A DNA stretch of 64,000 nt from assembly GCF_000764535.1 (NCBI RefSeq), contig NZ_CP009571.1, positions 1,917,001 to 1,981,000 on the forward strand, given 5' to 3'. Under the pieces are notes generated by a model that had not been told where the DNA came from, made no database searches, and saw nothing but the letters and a program-made list of their open reading frames with translations. Position 1 is the stretch's first letter, and every line of letters begins with the position of its first letter. The position numbers were made by a program, and so were the translations under genes. The stretch is from Sphingomonas taxi. GTDB lineage: Bacteria; Pseudomonadota; Alphaproteobacteria; Sphingomonadales; Sphingomonadaceae. This document shows positions 59,942 through 64,000 of this stretch, piece by piece.

Positions 59942-62329
59942 TCAGGCGATGTCGAGCGCGACGGTCTGCACGTCGCGGCTGTTGGGGCCGGTCATGATGT
60001 CGAAGCGGCCGGGCTCGACCAGTTCGCGCATGTCGCGGTTCCACAGGCGGAAGGCGTCGGGGCCGAGCGTCAGCCGGACGGTGCGGCTCTCGCCGGGCTT
60101 GAGCGTCACCCGCGCGAAGCCCTTGAGCGCCTTCACCGGGCGGGCGACCGACGACACCTGGTCGCGGACGTAGAGCTGGACGACCTCGTCGCCGGTGCGG
60201 TCGCCGATATTGGCGACGTCGACCTCGACGTCGACCGATCCGGCCACGCCGATCCGCGCCGCCGACAGCCGCGGCGGCGACAGGCGGAAGCGCGTGTAGC
60301 TGAGCCCGAAGCCGAACGGGAACAGCGGCGCGTCGTCGTCGAACAGATAGCCGCGCCGCGCCGACGGCTGGTGATCGTAATAGAAAGGCAATTGGCCGAC
60401 GTCGCGGACCACCGTCACCGGCAGCTTCGCGCCGGGATTGACGTCCCCCCACAATGCATCCGCCATCGCGTGCCCGCCCTGCTGGCCCATATACCAGCAT
60501 TCTAGCATCGCATTGGCGTTGGCGACCACGGTCGGCCAGCTCGGCGGCCGGCCGTTGATCGCCACCACCACCACCGGCTTGCCGGTCGCCTTCAATGCGG
60601 TGAACAGCGCAGTCTGCTCGCTGAGCAGGTCGAGCGAGGTGCGGTCGCCGAGATGCGTCTTGGCATAGCCTTCGCGGCTGGTCTGCTCGGTGTCGCCGAT
60701 CGCGAGGATCACGACGTCGGCGGACGCGGCCACCGTCACCGCCTCGGCGATCAGCGCGCGGTTGCGGGCGGGATCGGCGAGCAGCACCTCGTTGGCGGAC
60801 CGATCCTCGCTCTGCGTGATGAACACGCCCTGCGCGTGGACCACCTCGGCCCTGCCCTTCAGCTTGGCGCGGATGCCGTCGAGCAGCGAGACGGGATCGG
60901 TCGGGATCGACGAATAGCCGCCGAGCCGCGCGACCGCGGCATTGGGGCCGATCACCGCGACGCGGCGATGACGGTCGACCGAGAGAGGCAGCGTGCCGTC
61001 GTTCTTGAGCAAGGCGATCGAGCGCGCCGCGGCCTCGCGGGCGAGCGCCAGCGCCTCGGCATTGGCGGTGAGGCGGGCGGCGGCGCGGGGATCGACGCGC
61101 GGCTCCTCGAACAGGCCGGCGCGCATCTTGAGCGTCAGCATGCGCGCGCAGGCGGCATCGATCGCGGCGACACTCACCTTGCCGGCGCGGACCTGATCGG
61201 CGAGTGTGCGATAGGCGACGCCGTCGGGCAGGTCGCTGTCCACCCCGGCGGCGAGCGCCAGCCGCGCCGCCTCGCCGACGTCGCCGGCGATATGGTGGAA
61301 ATAGTCGAGCTCGGGGATCGCCGCGTAATCGCTGACGATCGCACCGTCGAACCCCCATTCGCCGCGCAGCACGTCGCCGAGCAGCCAGCCATTGGCGTGG
61401 CTGGGGACGCCGTCGATCTCATTGTACGAGGGCATCACCGCCCCTACCCCGGTCCGCTCGACCACCGCGCGGAACGGCGGGAAATAGCTTTCGCGCAACT
61501 CGCGCTCGCCGATCTGCGCGGGCGCGACGTTGTTGCCCGCCTGCGGCTGGCCGTGACCGGTCATGTGCTTGAGCGTCGCGAACACCTTGCCCGGCGCCAG
61601 CTCCCGCCCCTCGCCCTGCAGGCCGTGGACGGCGGCGACGCCCATCTCGCCGCACAGATAGGGGTCCTCGCCGAACGTCTCCTCGATCCGCCCCCAGCGC
61701 GGGTCGCGGGCGATGTCGACCACCGGCGAGAGCGCGAGCACGGTGCCGTGCGCGCGCACCTCGCGACCGATCACCGACTGGACGCGGGTCATCAGATCGG
61801 GATCGAAGCTGCCGGCGAGCGCGATCGCCTGCGGGAAGCTGGTCGCCTCGGGGGCCATATAGCCGTGCAGCGATTCCTCGTGGAACAGCACGGGAATGCC
61901 GAGCCGTGTTTTGGTGCGCGACCAGTCCTGCGCGGCGTTGACGAAGGCGATCGTGTCGGCGGGCTTGCGCCAGCGGCCGGTGACGTCGGTCCCGGTGTTA
62001 GTCGCGGTCGCCGCGCCGCCGCGATCCGACGGCCGCGCGATCTGGCCGATGCCGTTTGGATAAGCGGCGCTGGCGCGGGCCGGATCGAAGCCGCGCGCCT
62101 CGTCCATCACGTCGCGCTTGGTGGTCGACAGCGTGATGAGCTGCGACACCTTCTCGTCGAGCGTCATCCGGCCGAGGAGGTCGCGGACCCGCAGGTCGAC
62201 AGGCGCGCGCGCGTCCTTGTACAGCGGCGACGCCGGTCGCGCGGCGGCGGGGAGCAACGCCATCAGCGACACCCCCGCACTCCAGCGCAACACCTCACGA
62301 CGGGACGAAACGGCAGGACGCGACGTCAA
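59942..62329 (-). CDS. GH3 beta-glycosidase (beta-xylosidase/glucosidase)
   Basis: 795 residues from the TTG at 62329, chosen because GGAGAG lies upstream and the protein then starts with a Tat-like signal ([26 protein letters not shown]). Starting further in would remove the twin Arg. The (beta/alpha)8 domain has [39 protein letters not shown] and the nucleophile Asp in [10 protein letters not shown] six-stranded domain and a C-terminal fibronectin-III-like domain ([23 protein letters not shown]) follow. It would cut beta-linked xylose or glucose from oligosaccharides in the periplasm. Confidence 0.92.
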   Translation of the reverse strand: MTSRPAVSSRREVLRWSAGVSLMALLPAAARPASPLYKDARAPVDLRVRDLLGRMTLDEKVSQLITLSTTKRDVMDEARGFDPARASAAYPNGIGQIARPSDRGGAATATNTGTDVTGRWRKPADTIAFVNAAQDWSRTKTRLGIPVLFHEESLHGYMAPEATSFPQAIALAGSFDPDLMTRVQSVIGREVRAHGTVLALSPVVDIARDPRWGRIEETFGEDPYLCGEMGVAAVHGLQGEGRELAPGKVFATLKHMTGHGQPQAGNNVAPAQIGERELRESYFPPFRAVVERTGVGAVMPSYNEIDGVPSHANGWLLGDVLRGEWGFDGAIVSDYAAIPELDYFHHIAGDVGEAARLALAAGVDSDLPDGVAYRTLADQVRAGKVSVAAIDAACARMLTLKMRAGLFEEPRVDPRAAARLTANAEALALAREAAARSIALLKNDGTLPLSVDRHRRVAVIGPNAAVARLGGYSSIPTDPVSLLDGIRAKLKGRAEVVHAQGVFITQSEDRSANEVLLADPARNRALIAEAVTVAASADVVILAIGDTEQTSREGYAKTHLGDRTSLDLLSEQTALFTALKATGKPVVVVAINGRPPSWPTVVANANAMLECWYMGQQGGHAMADALWGDVNPGAKLPVTVVRDVGQLPFYYDHQPSARRGYLFDDDAPLFPFGFGLSYTRFRLSPPRLSAARIGVAGSVDVEVDVANIGDRTGDEVVQLYVRDQVSSVARPVKALKGFARVTLKPGESRTVRLTLGPDAFRLWNRDMRELVEPGRFDIMTGPNSRDVQTVALDIA

Positions 62330-62344
62330 GACAGGCTCTCCAGG

Positions 62345-62358
62345 ATTGGCAAACCAAT
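62345..62358. promoter_or_regulatory. ATTGG-N4-CCAAT palindrome, candidate UxuR site
   Basis: ATTGGCAAACCAAT is a perfect 5-bp palindrome with a 4-base centre and agrees at 12 of 14 positions with the ATTGGTATACCAAT ExuR/UxuR type. It lies 16 bases upstream of the GH3 start and 86 bases upstream of the GH67 start. Confidence 0.5.
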
Positions 62359-62381
62359 ACGATGCGGCTTGCCTGTTATGT

Positions 62382-62395
62382 TGATAGCGATAACA
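62382..62395. promoter_or_regulatory. LacI-type operator in the GH3/GH67 divergent promoter
   Basis: TGATAGCGATAACA has the CG-centred near-palindromic form of LacI-family sites (compare TGTTAGCGCTAACA in alphaproteobacterial sugar loci). It is close to the middle of the 114-base divergent region. No LacI-family gene is in the window. Confidence 0.45.
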
Positions 62396-62443
62396 TGAAA
62401 GCTGGACCGCGGGCTTGTCAATCGTTCGCGACGGGAGAGTGAG

Positions 62444-64000
62444 ATGAAAGGGTATCGTGCGCTGATCGGAGCGCTGGGCGCAAGCTGGCTCGCGCTGGCC
62501 AGTCCGGCATTCGCCGACGACGGCTATTCCTTGTGGCTGCGGACCAGTGCCCCGGCGACCGGTCAGGCCGCCGTGACGCGGCTGGGCGACAGCGCGACAC
62601 TGCGGCTTGCCGAAAGCGAACTGCGTCGCGCGCTGCCCGCGGGGACGCCGCCGGTGGTAGTCGCGACCGCCGCCGCACCGGGGATCGCCGCGCTGGGCCT
62701 CCCCTTCGTCGGATTGGGCGACGAGGGCTATCTGGTACGCCGCGTGACGCTTGCGGGCCGAAGCGTGCTGCTGGTCGCGGGCAACGGCGATCGCGGCACG
62801 CTGTACGGCGCCTTCGCGCTGCTGCGCGCGCTCGGCACCGGCGATCGTGCCGAGACGGTGGCGTTGCGCTCGGCGCCGAAGGTCAAGCTGCGCGTGCTCA
62901 ACCATTGGGACAATCTCGATGGCACCGTTGAGCGCGGCTATGCCGGGCAGTCTTTGTGGGACTGGTGGACGCTCCCCGATTTCGACGATCCCCGCTACAC
63001 CGATTATGCCCGCGCCAATGCCTCGATCGGCATCAACGGCACCGTACTCAACAACGTCAACGCCAAAACGGACAGCCTGACCGCGCCTTATATCGCCAAG
63101 GCGGCGAAGCTCGCCGCGGTGTTCCGGCCATGGGGGATCAAGGTCTATCTGTCGGCGCGCTTCTCGGCGCCGATCGAGCTGGGCGGGCTCAAGACCGCCG
63201 ATCCGCGCGATCCCGCCGTCGCCGCCTGGTGGCGTGCCAAGTCGGACGAGATCTATCGCGCGATCCCCGATTTCGGCGGCTTCCTCGTCAAGGCGAACAG
63301 CGAGGGCCAGCCCGGCCCGCGCGACTATGGCGCGAGCCACGCCGATGGCGCCAACATGCTCGCGGCGGCGGTGGCGCCGCATGGCGGGATCGTGATGTGG
63401 CGCGCCTTCGTCTATGCCGAGACCGACCCGACCGATCGCGCCAAACAGGCCTATAGCGAGTTCAAGCCGCTCGACGGCCGCTTCGCGGACAACGTGCTGG
63501 TGCAGGTGAAGAACGGCGCGATCGACTTCCAGCCGCGCGAGCCCTTCCATCCGCTGTTCGGCGCGATGCCGAAGACGCCGCTGATGATCGAATTCCAGAT
63601 CACCAAGGAATATCTCGGCTTCGCCACCCACCTCGCCTATCTCGGCCCGCTGTTCGCCGAGACGCTGCATGCGAAGACCGGTCGCCGCCGCGACGAGACC
63701 GTCGCCGACGTCGTCGACGGATCGGCGGAGGGCCATAAGCTGACCGGCATGGCCGGCGTCGCCAATATCGGCCGCGACCGCGACTGGAGCGGATCGACCT
63801 TCAACCAGGCCAATTGGTATGCCTTCGGCCGGCTCGCCTGGGATCCGGACCTGACGTCCGAGGGAATCGCGCGCGAATGGGCGGCGCAGACCTTCGGCAC
63901 CGATCCGCAGGTCGTCGCCACCACGACCGCGATGATGGCCGGATCGCGCGAGGCGGTGGTCGATTACACCGGCGCGTTCGGGCTCGCGCATCTGATGGCG
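62444..64000 (+). CDS. GH67 alpha-glucuronidase, 3' part missing
   Basis: 519 codons are visible before the window ends. A signal peptide (MKGYRALIGALGASWLALASPAFA) precedes the GH67 N-terminal domain (DDGYSLWLRT...) and the catalytic barrel: RVLNHWDNLDGTVERGYAG, NSEGQPGPRDYGASHADGANMLA with Glu287 as the likely acid, IDFQPREPFHPLFGAM with Asp361, and FQITKEYLG with Glu389 as the likely base pair. It removes (4-O-methyl)glucuronate from the non-reducing end of aldouronic acids. It is divergent from GH3. GAGAG precedes the ATG. Confidence 0.93.
   Translation, partial: MKGYRALIGALGASWLALASPAFADDGYSLWLRTSAPATGQAAVTRLGDSATLRLAESELRRALPAGTPPVVVATAAAPGIAALGLPFVGLGDEGYLVRRVTLAGRSVLLVAGNGDRGTLYGAFALLRALGTGDRAETVALRSAPKVKLRVLNHWDNLDGTVERGYAGQSLWDWWTLPDFDDPRYTDYARANASIGINGTVLNNVNAKTDSLTAPYIAKAAKLAAVFRPWGIKVYLSARFSAPIELGGLKTADPRDPAVAAWWRAKSDEIYRAIPDFGGFLVKANSEGQPGPRDYGASHADGANMLAAAVAPHGGIVMWRAFVYAETDPTDRAKQAYSEFKPLDGRFADNVLVQVKNGAIDFQPREPFHPLFGAMPKTPLMIEFQITKEYLGFATHLAYLGPLFAETLHAKTGRRRDETVADVVDGSAEGHKLTGMAGVANIGRDRDWSGSTFNQANWYAFGRLAWDPDLTSEGIAREWAAQTFGTDPQVVATTTAMMAGSREAVVDYTGAFGLAHLMA

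Noticed and set aside
62330..63991. Extension of the GH3 gene to 63991 on the minus strand
   Set aside because: The extra 554 codons are antisense to the GH67 gene and would remove the Tat-like start and the divergent promoter.

Overview
The window is a GC-rich alphaproteobacterial chromosome segment, most likely from Sphingomonas or a close relative (Sphingomonadaceae). The assignment rests on protein character: a ManD-type mannonate dehydratase with all the catalytic positions of the Novosphingobium enzyme, a XrtA/PEP-CTERM-type EPS regulator set, BLUF and SWIB single-domain proteins, the alphaproteobacterial ilvB/leuA types, and short inverted-repeat elements typical of sphingomonad intergenic regions. 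I see no phage, IS element, rRNA or CRISPR array. It reads as core chromosome with some carbohydrate-accessory content.

Layout. 0-4 kb: a lone ParA ATPase translationally coupled to a TPR protein cut by the window edge, a SEL1/SPOR envelope protein, serB and miaA. 4-11 kb: branched-chain amino-acid genes ilvB-ilvN-ilvC, then leuA. leuA is preceded by an 18-codon leucine-rich leader peptide and a long hairpin that look like an attenuator. YceI and BLUF proteins lie between. 11-18 kb: small hypothetical proteins, an isochorismatase-like hydrolase, the folate group folE / pteridine-reductase-like SDR / folB with overlapping frames, DUF2945 and SWIB proteins, tRNA-Arg(CCU), and a comF-grxC-nitrilase-DUF1178 run. 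19-26 kb: uxuA and its GntR-type regulator, then an EAL protein, a TPR hybrid histidine kinase and a stand-alone receiver. A possible CtrA box and a 19-residue membrane micropeptide gene lie just upstream of that signalling run. 26-36 kb: a Baeyer-Villiger-type monooxygenase, tamB, tamA, dapD and a HAD nucleotidase, all on the minus strand. 36-45 kb: an S8 protease autotransporter, a luciferase-like oxidoreductase, an HPP protein, a PepSY-like protein/response regulator/kinase operon, an ABC-F protein and a HisKA_2 kinase. 45-54 kb: an AAA-like ATPase and the EPS regulation set (prsT-like TPR protein, prsR, prsK, sugar transferase), divergent from mannose-1-phosphate guanylyltransferase. 55-57 kb: groESL with a CIRCE element and a terminator. 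57-64 kb: a glucuronoxylan/hexuronate locus with an MFS transporter, manD and a GH3 glycosidase, divergent from a GH67 alpha-glucuronidase that runs off the window.

How the parts connect. GH67 and GH3 would release glucuronate and xylose/glucose from aldouronic oligosaccharides, the MFS protein would import hexuronate, and ManD or UxuA would dehydrate mannonate to 2-keto-3-deoxygluconate. Similar ATTGG/CCAAT-type palindromes in front of uxuA and in the GH3/GH67 divergent promoter suggest that the adjacent GntR regulator joins both loci into one regulon; this is inference. The sugar transferase, PrsK/PrsR and the GDP-mannose enzyme point to regulated exopolysaccharide synthesis, but no exosortase or PEP-CTERM substrate is in the window.
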